A DNA stretch of 64,000 bases, from assembly GCA_027886175.1 (NCBI GenBank), contig JAJNNQ010000009.1, positions 6,735,001 through 6,799,000 of the forward strand, read 5' to 3'. Below, in pieces: positions 54,266 to 63,822 of the stretch (within the stretch, counting starts at the first letter, position 1; the number at the start of each line of letters is the position of its first letter). Made by a program: the position numbers and the translations under genes. Under the pieces are notes generated by a model that was not told the DNA's origin, made no database searches, and saw only the letters and a program-made list of their open reading frames with translations. The DNA comes from Phylloscopus collybita (lineage: Eukaryota; Chordata; Aves; Passeriformes; Phylloscopidae).

Positions 54266-54622
54266 TTGCAGTTCAGTCAAAAGTTCTTAGCATGCAAAAA
54301 CACTTAAGGGTATGACACATTCCTATTGATGCTCCACTGTGTGCAGCAGAAATGAACACACAGACCAGCAGAAGAGCAGTCTGAACATACTTCTTCTGAA
54401 TAACCAACAGTTACTTCATATCCAAGAGTTCTGACAAAACTGAGATTGAATTCAGCAGGCAGAAGCCATTAAAGCAGCACACAATCCCAGCTGCTAACAG
54501 TGGCAGTTAAGATTCACTGCAGTGACAGTTGAGTGTCAGCCTTGACAAGCTAATGCTTATTACTCCATAAACTCATAAACAGTTTACATTAACATTTTCC
54601 TTTCTTAAGAGTACATAGCTGT

Positions 54623-54889
54623 TTAGACATTAAGAACTCCACTGGTTGTGAAATTCTCATCTTCCAGACCACTGGCTTTAGCCTGAGACTGCTGCTCAAG
54701 CTTCTCCACCATCTCTTTCAACTGCTCTTCATCTTTGAAAAAATATACATACAAGTCTCTTTCCATCTGATGCAGCTTATTGGACTCTAAAAAGCTTCTC
54801 TTTGACTTCAGATCAGCAACCAGATCTTTAAGGAGATGATTTAGTTCTTTTAAATCCACTTCCAGTTGGTGAAACTGCTCAGTAAGTTC
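54623..54889 (-). CDS. HAUS3: HAUS3 last coding exon (residues 531-618 and stop)
   Basis: The acceptor is ttttttgttag and the exon opens with ELTEQFHQLEVDLKELNHLL. It ends with a TAA stop at 54625-54623. The last dozen residues after SGLEDEN extend beyond the end of the human protein as I remember it, which accounts for part of the length difference. Confidence 0.95.
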   Translation of the reverse strand, partial: ELTEQFHQLEVDLKELNHLLKDLVADLKSKRSFLESNKLHQMERDLYVYFFKDEEQLKEMVEKLEQQSQAKASGLEDENFTTSGVLNV

Positions 54890-57800
54890 CTAACAAAAAA
54901 TACAAGACAAAAGATTCTTACTTTTCTATTGTTAATACAATACACTAGCTCAACTAGAAATATAAAAGCTTTTTGCTTTGGGAAGCCACTGGTTTGTAAT
55001 TAAAAAGTAATCACAAAAAAACCCCCACAAAAAAACAGAAACAAAAATAATTCAGGATTCCATTCAATTTATGTAATTTTTAAGCTCCATGTAACAGAAC
55101 TTGTATCATATTATGCAAATGTAATTTCATTTACTTGTTGACCAGATGAGTTAAGACCATAAGGATCTGAACCTGATCTAGAGAGAGATGACCTAGAGAG
55201 AAAATGACATTTTCTATCAATTACAAGTCTTCATTTGCTAGTCAAATCTTAAAAGGGAAAAAACAAACAAAAAGCACAACAAAAAAGCCAAATCAATTTT
55301 ACAGTTAAATCATTAAATACTAGCTACAACTTTCCCAACTGGCATTCTTAGGATAGTTCAGTATAAGCAGATTAATCATCAACTTGCACATTATTCCCTT
55401 ATTAAAGGAATTACTTTTCTCAAGAAATAGTAGCAGTAGAACAAGATTCATATTTTAAATCGTAACTGAAATCAATGAGAAGGTATTTGATTTAATAATG
55501 TGCAATCCCTAAATACATACTGTTCCAATTACAGTGTCATTTTTAAATAAAAACTGTTCTATATGTTGCAAATTCACTTGACAGATGAATGTTAAATATA
55601 TTTTTATGTAATTAACCAAGAAAGTATTATATAACAGGAGATTTCCCTTGATGCATTTTTGAGGTATCTACAATGATTTAAAAACCATAACAAGGTGCAT
55701 TTAACAAACCCTGTTCCCATTTAAAAGATGCTCTAAACATAACACCTGAGAGCTATGTAGCAGGATTGTCCTATTATAGGTTTCCTTCAAAATTCTGGTA
55801 TTTTTAGTTTGTCCAAATGACCCACCCAGGGCCAAGCTTTCAAGGGGCCAAACCGTACAATTGGGGTCTTTGAGGTAACGGGGAGAAGGTCCATATGAAA
55901 TGAAGAGCAACTTAAGTGAGTTTTCCAGTGACACCCTAGCCAGACAAAGGATCTCCCACACCACAAGCTTACAGGAATACAGGACTGCACATGCCTTTGA
56001 AATAAATTGAGTTAGATGCAACAGTTTGCTCAGAAACAAAAAAAAAATTATTACCTGCCAGCATTTACAAAAATCCAACACTTGCCAAGCACAATGTAAA
56101 TGTTCAGCATCCATCATCATTATGCTAATAAATTTGTTGCTGATAAGTGGGGACAGTTTGCCTATCTAGAGCCTTAACACTACATTTTTATCAGTAAAAG
56201 AACATGACACACAGTGTAGTAATTTGAAAAAAAATCATTAAGGGCTTACCGGACTCCGGAGCTGTATCTGATTTGTGCCACAATAGAGAGCACCATGAAG
56301 GGCATCCACATCCCTTTCTAGGCTGGACAAAAGCAGAGACTGCTCTTGAGCAGATGCTGCCAGCTGATCTTGAACTGTAGCACAGTCCTGCTTTAACTTC
56401 TGAGCCATCTGCTCCAGGGTTTTGTATGTTTTAAACAATTGTTGTTTTTTACTTCCTCCTTCCAGGAGCTGATACAGCCTGTGACAAGTGAAGTTAGACA
56501 CATAAATATTTTAACCTTCCTAAGCACTCTATCATCATTAGTTAAGAGAACATGTCTGTGTTGAGAAGTCAGAGGACAAGTAAGGTAAGTACTGCTGAGG
56601 GCACTTTTACAACACTGCTGTATCTCCCACTGATTTCAGCATTCCATCTATATATAGAAGTGAATAACTGGAATCCAAAATATTTCAGTATCAAATTAGC
56701 AGCAATGAAATATTGAAGTAACAGTTAGTAAGTACATCATGAATGCAAATAGAAGTTGACAGTGTGCTTTTGCCAAGTCTTTCCTGACACTTCAAGGACT
56801 GCAAAGAAAGATAGATTTTTTTAAGTGCTGAATGAAAGTAGACTTCAACAGCCAATGAGAAATAAGAACAATCTTTGTAACATTTTGAAGTTTACAGAAG
56901 TATTTCCTGTCTTCTATCTATGAAGAGACTGCTAAGAAATTCTCCAATTAGTTACATGTCATGCAAAAGACAGCATTACACACTATAGCAAACTGTACCC
57001 TTACACTGCATCAGGAATGGGCCTAATATGATTACAGACAACATTACATAGTCCAAATGTAACTACCACCTCTGCATAACAAAATCTTTAAGAACTGATC
57101 CCTCAAATAAAATCTGACTGGCTTTATTAAGAGCAGGAGCCATATTTCAAAAGTAGCTGAATGTCTTTCAAGTGTCTTCTGTTTACAAACCCTATGAGGT
57201 GTTTAATTCTTTCAACTTCCCTTTTTCTAAAAAACCAAAACCAAACAAACAAATGAAAAATTAAAAACAAACAAAAAACCAAAACAAAAACAAAAACCCA
57301 CCCCAAACTAAAAGAAATTAAACAAACAAACAAACAAAAAACCAAAATCAAAATGACAAAAACAACCCAAAAAAAAGAGCCAAGCATTCACTGATTTGGA
57401 GACTTTATAATAAACCTGAAGAAGCTGACACAAACACACAATAGGAGTAAAATTAATGCTGCCTAATACTTCCAGTTATTCACTGTGCCAAACCATAGTC
57501 AGCTATCATTTATCAATTAAAAAAACCAAACACTTAAAGCACCATTCTAAAGAAGGAGGAAAAGTCTGACAGTAACACACCTGTAATTATACAATATAGC
57601 TCATCAAAAGGTTTAGTCTTGATAGAAGAGCAGCACAGCACACACCCTTAACTGTTTCACTTGAACTTTAAGGAGATTTAATCATTTAGAGGGGAAAAAC
57701 CAGACTGCTACATGGATGCCAGGACACTCAAACCAGATGGCAAATCAAGCAGTAAAACTAAGCTAACCATATCTCATAGCCCGAAGGAGTCATTCCTCTC

Positions 57801-60606
57801 TCCTACCACACGAGGGGTTTTTGCTGGCTCAGGAAGAGGCCGTGCATACAACCTGGGAAATCACTGCTATTAACATCTATACCTCCAGAGTATCAGGAGG
57901 TGTTAGAGAAGACAGGCTTGGGTTTAAACATTCTTCATGTTACAGATATTAATTAGGAATGCTTCAGCAATATTAAAAAGACTGATAATTGAACAGTTTT
58001 TCCTCAGGCAAACCTGAAGGAAATTTCAAAGGACAAGAAACAAGTTCCACATCTTGAAGGCTTCAGCTCTTGAAAATTCAAAATTCTAATTAAGTAAGTA
58101 AGTAAGAACTCGGCAGCAGGCAAGGCTTACCTTGCCTGAGCCTTCATCTCCCCAATATTATTTCAAAGGAAATCCAAGTTCTACAGTGACTATAATAATT
58201 ACCTGCAAGATGAACCATCCTCTGGACTAATAGTGTTCCTTGGCTTTGCCTGTTCAGCTCGTTCAGCTATCACCTGTAGTCTCTGCTGCAACTCATCAGT
58301 GCTTTGCTTCAGAGATTCTACCAAATTCTCAAGTTGGCAGCTGATCTCCTGGTGTTTCTTCATCTCCATTTCACAGGCCAGCTGAATAAGTTCAAATGAT
58401 GTTTTCTGTCTTATCAAATGCCTGCCTATTTTATCTTGAACTGCAGCATAACAGTCCTGCCGAGCAATTTGGTGACCTAAGTATTCTTTCATCACCGGTG
58501 CAGTCAAAAGTTGTGCATTCTTCTTAAGAAGGGGAAGCAGCTCTTCATTATTTATCTGAGCTATATCTTGTTTAATTGCTGATATTTCAGCACTTAAACC
58601 AGTTATTTTAGCATCAGCGTGTTCCTGTTGTCCAATATCCTGCATAAAACAAAATATTATGAATTTCTTCATGGTTCCCACCAAGCCATCTCCCAAACAT
58701 TTCTTCAGTTCATATGAGATACATGTATTTATGTTAAATTTAGCTACAAAATTAAATGAAAACTCCATAAGTAGTTTTACAGAACTTTACAAAATAATAC
58801 AAATACAGATGAACAAAGTAGATAATAAATGTATTTCAGCAAAAATTTCATTCTGTCCACAGGGTCAGGAAACACTTTATTGTGTTAAAAACAAAAGAGC
58901 TGCATTTTACCTAGCACCTATTTCAAGCATGTCTTAACTGAAATCTCACAGGCAACCATGATTTTTTTATATTCAGTCAGATGATCAACACTGCTGGCAG
59001 AATCAATCTTTTTCAAATTACCCTAATCAATCAAGTCCTATATACTAGTCACCCATAAATGAAAATATACCAATTGACAGGATGCCTCAAAGTATTCCAC
59101 AACTGGCATAAGCAAATACCTTTCCTTTCATTATGATTTCTTCACAAATTCCACTAGCCACATCTGCCTGTCACTCACTTGTTGAGAGACTTCTGCGGCT
59201 TCAACTATCAGATTCATTTATTTGGAACAAAGACTTGAGTTTCCAGAGTCAGTGAACTAAAACTTTTTAAGCTTATGCTACGCAATATAAACTGGAATAC
59301 ATTTATCATGTTGGCTCCTTGATACCACAAAATTGCAACCAAAGCTAGGATTCTGTTTATTGTACAACGAGCCAGTTCTAATCTGAAAATTCAAAGTTAA
59401 ACAAAACTAGAAAGGTACTACAAATTCTAGGAGTTTTAAGGTAGCAATGCTGGAAAGTAGAAGTAAAGGTACTGCACCACACTGTAGAATTTCTAACTAT
59501 AGAAACTGAAGATATATCCCAACAGCAGTTTTGTGAGCAAGACTAAAACTTGATAAAAGAGCAATTCCACTACACAAAAATAACTGAAATAACTATAACT
59601 CAGCAATTCCTTTCACTAGATCCAGTGGAACTTGCCTGTCTGTTTAAAACTCCAGTACCTTCTATCACCTTTTGTGCCTTACCTTGTCTGAGGACTGCAG
59701 CAGGCTCTCTGCACACTTGATAGCTGAATTCATGCCCTGCTCTTCAGCCTGCAGCTGAATTAGCTGGTTCTGACCACAAATATAGGCTGTCTGGAGCCTG
59801 GCGATCTCTTGCCTCTCTTCACAAATTTCATTAGCCTCATCAAAAGGGACTTGCTTGATTAAATCTTTAAGCTGAAAGCTGCCTTCATGTGCATTTCCAG
59901 CACACTCAGACATACCTTTATAAAAATGCTTTTTTACGTGTGATGTAAGTGCTGCAGTGCTTTGTTCTTCCACAGACAAATATCTGTGCAAAGAGAGTTG
60001 GGAAAAAAACACTGGATGTGCATCCGACCCTTGTTCTGAATCTGAAGCAGTGAAGAAAGAGGCAAATTTCTTCACTGCAGCTATAAGAGACTGCAGTTCA
60101 TTGTCAAGCTTATTATTTGCTGCAGTAAACACTTCCAGGCCTTCTTTCCAGTCTTTACGTGCTTCTTCCTCCCTGCTTTGGAATGTTTGTAACACGTGGC
60201 TGTTTGTAGTAACCAACAGTTGAAGCTTATTATGGCGATGAATTTGAAGGTTTTTTAACTTCTGAAGAGTTTGAAGCTGATCCTCTAATTTCTTCACTTC
60301 TTCCTCTTCTTCCCTGTCCTCCTTTTGGCTACTGTTCGTTGAACCCGTGGGGTCCAAGGTTTTAAGGACTTCATCCAGTGCGTTCCCTTCCAAAACAGGC
60401 TTACCACACTTGAGAAGATTATCAAAACCTTGCAGTTCTTCTTCAGATACCACATGCTGCTCATTTACGTTTCCACAAAACCACTCCAAAAATGATTTGC
60501 CTTCCAAAGACTCAAACATCCAGTCAAAATCTTCTCCATTAAGCTCATCAGCCTTTGGATATCCAATTTTTTTAAGAGTTCCCACAAAATCCTTTCCACA
60601 GCTCAT
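54623..60606 (-). CDS. HAUS3: HAUS augmin-like complex subunit 3, complete, four coding exons
   Basis: HAUS3 is a subunit of the eight-protein augmin complex, which recruits gamma-tubulin to spindle microtubules so that new microtubules branch from old ones. Joining 60606-59683, 58639-58203, 56478-56250 and 54889-54623 gives one open frame of 618 residues ending in a stop; human HAUS3 is about 603. The N-terminus (MSCGKDFVGTLKKIGYPKAD) and the C-terminal part around NKLHQMERDLYVYFFKDEE match my memory of human HAUS3 closely. Most of the protein is charged and Glu/Lys/Gln-rich, as expected for long coiled coils; an acidic Glu run lies near residues 97-104. All introns have GT-AG ends and the phases agree (0, 2, 0). 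The start is the first ATG in frame, with A at -3. POLN follows on the same strand about 2.6 kb after the stop. Identification is by remembered homology, not a search. Confidence 0.96.
54890..56249 (-). other. HAUS3 last intron
   Basis: A 1.4-kb intron. An open frame of 139 codons (56120-55701, minus strand) lies in it but matches nothing I know and has no splice-supported link to the gene. Confidence 0.75.
56250..56478 (-). CDS. HAUS3: HAUS3 coding exon 3 (residues 454-530)
   Basis: The exon is bounded by acceptor cttgtcacag and donor AGTCCG|gtaagc, 229 bases. It encodes LYQLLEGGSKKQQLF and QDQLAASAQEQSLLLSSLER, both close to the human protein, and ends in phase 0. Confidence 0.93.
56479..58202 (-). 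other. HAUS3 intron between coding exons 2 and 3
   Basis: A 1.7-kb intron holding a long A-rich CAAA-type tract (57226-57374) and otherwise unique sequence. Confidence 0.8.
57226..57374 (+). repeat. A-rich (CAAA)n/(CAAAA)n low-complexity tract
   Basis: About 150 bases composed nearly only of A and C, with CAAA and CAAAA units. The gene-sense strand therefore has a long G/T-rich tract, read as an open frame rich in Phe, Leu and Val. Confidence 0.88.
58203..58639 (-). CDS. HAUS3: HAUS3 coding exon 2 (residues 309-454)
   Basis: The exon has an acceptor tttatgcag and a donor TTGCAG|gtaatt and is 437 bases long, starting in phase 0 and leaving two bases. The product is predicted coiled coil, with conserved pieces such as ENAQLL-like KKNAQLLTAPV and the LVESLKQS region. 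The final AG joins with G from the next exon to make Arg. Confidence 0.93.
58640..59682 (-). other. HAUS3 intron between coding exons 1 and 2
   Basis: A 1-kb intron of unique sequence; nothing notable. Confidence 0.8.
59683..60606 (-). CDS. HAUS3: HAUS3 coding exon 1 (residues 1-308)
   Basis: This is the largest HAUS3 exon, 924 bases or 308 full codons. It runs from the ATG at 60606 to a donor AAG|gtaagg. The open frame continues five codons into the intron before a stop, so the exon end rests on the donor and on the join to GAT-ATT-GGA at 58639. It carries the conserved N-terminal segment (residues 1-50), the acidic linker, and the conserved stretch YLSVEEQSTAALTSHVKKHF near residues 210-229. 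Confidence 0.95.
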
Positions 60607-60724
60607 GATAAAAATAATTTTGTAAGCAGAAAAGATCCAAATACATGAAAAAATCTGGGGTACTATTCCAGCTCTTTTTTTTTGGCCATTTAAAATGAAT
60701 ATTCAGTATCTTAATAAAAAGAGT
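59683..60724 (-). other. HAUS3: HAUS3 exon 3 of the mRNA: 5' leader end plus first coding segment
   Basis: On the minus strand a strong acceptor, tttttcctgtacag, ends at 60725, so the exon carrying the HAUS3 ATG probably begins at 60724. That leaves 118 bases of leader in this exon. The leader holds two upstream ATGs (60689 and 60646). A POLN mRNA starting at the shared promoter would skip this exon. Confidence 0.7.
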
Positions 60725-61158
60725 CTGTACAGGAAAAATGAAATGTCAGATCACAAAAAAGAAACCCTGGATGCTGTTTTGGATTAAAGTGGCTATTCAA
60801 GGACTAGAAAGCAATTTTAATTTCAGATATCTTAATATCTTTTGTTGATCAAATCAGGACATATTTTTGTATTGATCACATCCCAGATCATTGCAAGCAC
60901 TTATGTTTTTCCTTAATTCACATAAACGTATTACGAAAAGTATAGCTTCATTCATTTAAAAGTAACAGGTGTTAATATTGAGCAATTCTTTGGCCTGCAA
61001 AAGTCATTTTCCTTACAGTTTTCTGCACATTCATTTAAAAAACAACCCACAATTATTTTAAATCTTCCAAAATTATCATGGTTTTCAGTTTGTTCTAAAA
61101 ACAAAACTACAGTAATGTTACACCACTTCAAGATCTTGGCTATAAGGGGTTTTTTTAC
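60725..61158 (-). other. leader intron 2 of HAUS3
   Basis: A 434-base intron with GT-AG ends between the predicted non-coding exon and the HAUS3 start exon. No repeats. Confidence 0.6.
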
Positions 61159-61209
61159 CTCAACAGCAAGCAGAATCTTGTCTTCTAAATCTTTGTTTTA
61201 AAGTTTCCT
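61159..61209 (-). other. HAUS3: non-coding leader exon 2 shared by HAUS3/POLN (predicted)
   Basis: A 51-base segment is bounded by acceptor tccattttcag and donor GTTGAG|gtaaaa on the minus strand. It has no ATG. It lies between the CpG-island exon and the HAUS3 start exon. The call is inferred from splice-site quality and position; I have no transcript evidence. Confidence 0.6.
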
Positions 61210-62331
61210 CTGAAAATGGAACAAGAAATACTTTAACATATAAATACCTCAACATAAAACTTCAAGTTTTTTGATCGATTATAAGAAATTAAAATTAAGA
61301 TCAGTGCAAAAAATACTCTTGTGAAAACGGCCACAACTTACAAGAAAAGGGAGTTTCTGTTCCTTAGCAGACAAAAAATCAGCTTTGGGATCCTAAAGTG
61401 TGTGTAACAGACAGCAAAGGATATAGGATAAGTTGTCAACAGTCAGGAAGCCTTGTCTGCAATACTCTGGTAATACTAAGGGACTTTTTTTTTAGTTTGA
61501 TATTACTTAATAATTTGTTTCTAAAACATACATTTCACCAGAGAACCCTACTCTGCCAGCCAGCCTGCAGTGCTGAACAAGTAAAGCCTTTCCTCTTAAG
61601 CTCCCCATCTGACTTAGTTCATCTTGACTCAGCCCTAAGTCTGACTTAGCTCAGAGACTGCAGATGACACAGATTGTTACGCGAGTTTCGTGTCACAGGG
61701 CAGCGCTCCAAGCACGTCCTCTGCCCTCCGTGGTAAAAGGGCTGTCTTCAAAATGCACAAAATGGGTGTCAAGAGGATGCTGCCACACTTTCTTCAGTGG
61801 TGCCCACTGACAAGGAGTAATGGCCATAAACTAAAACACAAGAAGTTTGACTCTAACATGAGGAAGAACTTTACGTTGAGGGTGGCAGGGCACTGGAACA
61901 GGCTGCCCGGAGAAAGGTGGTGAAATCTCCCCCACTGGATATATTCCAAAACAACGTGGACACGTTCCTGGGTAACCTGCTCCAGCTGACCCTGCAGGAG
62001 GGTTGGACTGGATGGTCTCCCAAGGTCCCTTCCAACCTTACTGATTCTGTGATTACGTGAAATAATGGGCCCCCCAGACAGCCCTGTGCGCGGGCACTGC
62101 CACTGCCATCAAAGACCACAAACAACTCCGGAGCCGTGAGGGAGCACCCGCGATGCCCGTCAAGTGGGGCCCTCAAGGGCCACGTCCCGCCCCCGTGGCA
62201 GCCGCTATCTCCAGCTACGTAGGGACCCCGGCGGGGACAAGAGGTCGAAGGGGAGACGGGACGCGGTGGCAGCGGCTGACCCCGTCCCGCCGGGAGCGAG
62301 TCCCGAGCCCGCAGCACAGCTCCATACTCAC
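61210..62331 (-). other. leader intron 1 of HAUS3/POLN
   Basis: A 1.1-kb intron whose right end lies in the CpG island. It contains the CR1 fragment at 61755-62054. Confidence 0.6.
61755..62054 (+). mobile_element. CR1 LINE, 3' end fragment next to the promoter
   Basis: A well preserved CR1 3' end: gtggcagggcactggaacag, then ggagggttggactggatggt, then aaggtcccttccaacctta, ending attctgtgatt. It lies about 280 bases from the exon 1 donor and is antisense to the gene. Confidence 0.92.
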
Positions 62332-62400
62332 CCCAGCGCTCCGCAGCGGCGGCTCGAGGGGAGGGGAGCGAGGCGAGAAATGGCGGGAAAGCTGAAGGGA
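62332..62400 (-). other. HAUS3: non-coding leader exon 1 of HAUS3/POLN, 3' part
   Basis: On the minus strand a GC-rich segment ends in a consensus donor, GCTGGG|gtgagt, at 62332. It sits inside the CpG-rich region where a housekeeping-type start site is expected. The 3' boundary is well supported; the 5' end is not visible and may lie anywhere between about 62380 and 62650. In human the equivalent leader is reported to be used by both HAUS3 and POLN. Confidence 0.6.
62378..62390. promoter_or_regulatory. overlapping YY1-like and E2F-like sites
   Basis: The plus strand reads GAAATGGCGGGAAA. ATGGCGG is the core of the YY1 site common near start sites, and GGCGGGAAA is the reverse complement of an E2F-type TTTCCCGCC. 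GCGGGAA cores recur in the tract to the right. E2F control would suit a spindle gene, but this is inference. Confidence 0.45.
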
Positions 62401-62565
62401 GCCTCAGAGAAGACTGAGGGAAAGCGGCGGGAAGGCGGAGGGGAGGCTAAGGGAGGGCTGAAAGGAGGCTTAGGGAGGGTGAAAGGCGGCAGCGGGAAGG
62501 CCGAGGGAGGGGTGAAAGAAGATTCAGGGAAGGCTGAGGGGAAGTTCAGGGAAGGCGCAGGAAGC
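62380..62565 (+). repeat. purine-rich imperfect tandem repeat at the promoter
   Basis: The plus strand is almost all purine and consists of degenerate units resembling GGGAAGGCTGAGGG or GGAGGCTTAGGGAGGG, repeated around ten times without exact periodicity. Any minus-strand transcript starting to its right would carry it as a C/U-rich leader. The long open frames here on both strands result from the skewed composition. Confidence 0.7.
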
Positions 62566-62658
62566 GCCCACAGCTCAAACCGCCCGCCGCGCGCGCCGTA
62601 TCCCCGCCCTGCTCCGCCCACCGCGCTTGCGCGCCCCCGCCCCGCCCACGGGTGCCCT

Positions 62659-62670
62659 CGCGCACGCGCG
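62659..62670. promoter_or_regulatory. NRF1-type site
   Basis: CGCGCACGCGCG fits the NRF1 consensus YGCGCAYGCGCR at every position. NRF1 sites are common in housekeeping CpG-island promoters. Confidence 0.55.
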
Positions 62671-62703
62671 CAGGGTTTCGCCTACGCCCCGCCCGCTGAC
62701 CGG

Positions 62704-62711
62704 TGACGTCA
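62704..62711. promoter_or_regulatory. palindromic CRE/ATF site
   Basis: TGACGTCA is the full 8-base CREB/ATF consensus. It is two bases from a GC box within the CpG island and about 370 bases upstream of the exon 1 donor. Confidence 0.65.
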
Positions 62712-63150
62712 TGTGGGCGGGGCTCCCACGATCGGGCTGCGCTTCCCCTCAGGGCAGTCGCGTGGGGCGCGATCGCTTCATCCCGTCCGCTCAGCCCCCT
62801 CAGGCCGGTCCCTTCAGGTCTCCGCGGCCTTTGCTGCCCGTTTCCCCTGCCCAGCACACGGGAGAGGAGAGGGTGGGGCAGTCCTAAGCGCAGTTGATGT
62901 CGCCCAGCTGTGACCGCTGTGCCCAGCAGCTTCCTTGAAGCGCAGACACGGCTAGCGGCGGGCACTTGGCCCTCCGTACCCATTGTTGCTGTGTTGCTGG
63001 TTCCCAGCCCTGCTTGGTCCTTTCGGGAATGCATGGGCTTTATGTCCCTGGATTTTCCTGGTGCCTTTTTGAACATGCTGACACATAACTTCACAAGGCA
63101 ACGTCCCAGAACATCATTAAGTGCTTTTTGAAAAGACACTTCCCTAATTA

Positions 63151-63212
63151 TTTTGTAGCTCTCTAAAACCCAATGAATGATTTTGTAGCTCTCTCTAAAA
63201 GCCAATCATCAA
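63151..63212 (+). repeat. two-copy tandem duplication, ~31-base unit
   Basis: The unit beginning ttttgtagctctctaaaacc is repeated at once with small changes (extra CT, C to G). Confidence 0.8.
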
Positions 63213-63788
63213 ATGATTCCTGGCACTAGCATTTCAGGATTTGGTCACTGCCACCTCTGCATGTACCTTACTCATGGTATTCATGGCAATTTACAAACCA
63301 CCAGAGCATTTTCCTTCAGTTTTGTCCTCTCCAGTTTGGAGAGTCCCAAAATTTGGCTTCTGTAGAGCTAGTGCTCCAAGGCTTCCTCTTTTCTTGGCCT
63401 TTTGGCTGCTGCTGCCTGTGAAGTTACCAGAAAGCTCTTGACACAGATTGTGGGACCTCTGCATTGCAAAGGCTGGTTTTCAGATGAGCGTCAAGTAAAC
63501 TTGTCACTAACACTCTGAGCATCCTTTATGAGCCAATCCTTAAGTTTTGCCATCTTCACTTCCTCTTTACGTTTCACATGCCACATTTTCCTGGGCTTCC
63601 CCATGTGCCTTGCAATAGCCTCCTTAAATTTCTCATGGAGTCATGCAAGGAGGAGGGGGGAGGTTTATGCCACATTTTTCTATTTATGTCAGACATTTTA
63701 CCTTGGCTTCTGGAATTGTATTTTTTAAGCATTCTAGGTGTTTGCAGGCTCCTTGGTTTGGAATTGCTCATTTAGGTGTTTTTTGTTT

Positions 63789-63790
<2 letters not shown>

Positions 63791-63821
<31 letters not shown>
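63791..63821 (+). repeat. T31 run
   Basis: A homopolymer of 31 T. It could be the antisense of an old poly(A) tail, but no adjoining element is recognised. Confidence 0.9.

Positions 63822-63822
<1 letters not shown>

Larger units (their letters stand above)
62080..62900 (-). promoter_or_regulatory. CpG island and promoter of HAUS3 (and probably POLN)
   Basis: This is the only strongly GC- and CpG-rich stretch in the window. It contains a perfect palindromic CRE (TGACGTCA, 62704-62711), a GC box GTGGGCGGGGCT (62713-62724), a perfect NRF1-type site CGCGCACGCGCG (62659-62670), further CCGCCC boxes near 62600-62645, and an overlapping E2F/YY1-like block at 62378-62390. The minus-strand donor at 62332 places transcription leftwards. 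Whether anything is transcribed rightwards is not shown by the sequence. Confidence 0.85.

Noticed and set aside
55701..56120. 139-codon minus-strand frame inside the last HAUS3 intron
   Set aside because: No homology recognised and no need for an exon here: the flanking exons join in frame and match human HAUS3 without it.
57127..57387. 86-codon minus-strand frame rich in Phe, Val and Leu
   Set aside because: It is the reverse translation of the CAAA/CAAAA low-complexity tract.
62164..62706. 180-codon plus-strand open frame with Lys/Gly/Glu repeats
   Set aside because: It is the translation of the purine-rich repeat tract (GGG-AAG-type units). No gene context.
62546..63205. 219-codon minus-strand open frame over the CpG island
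   Set aside because: GC- and CpG-rich DNA lacks stop codons by composition; the product is Arg/Gly-rich low-complexity with no domain and lies over the promoter.
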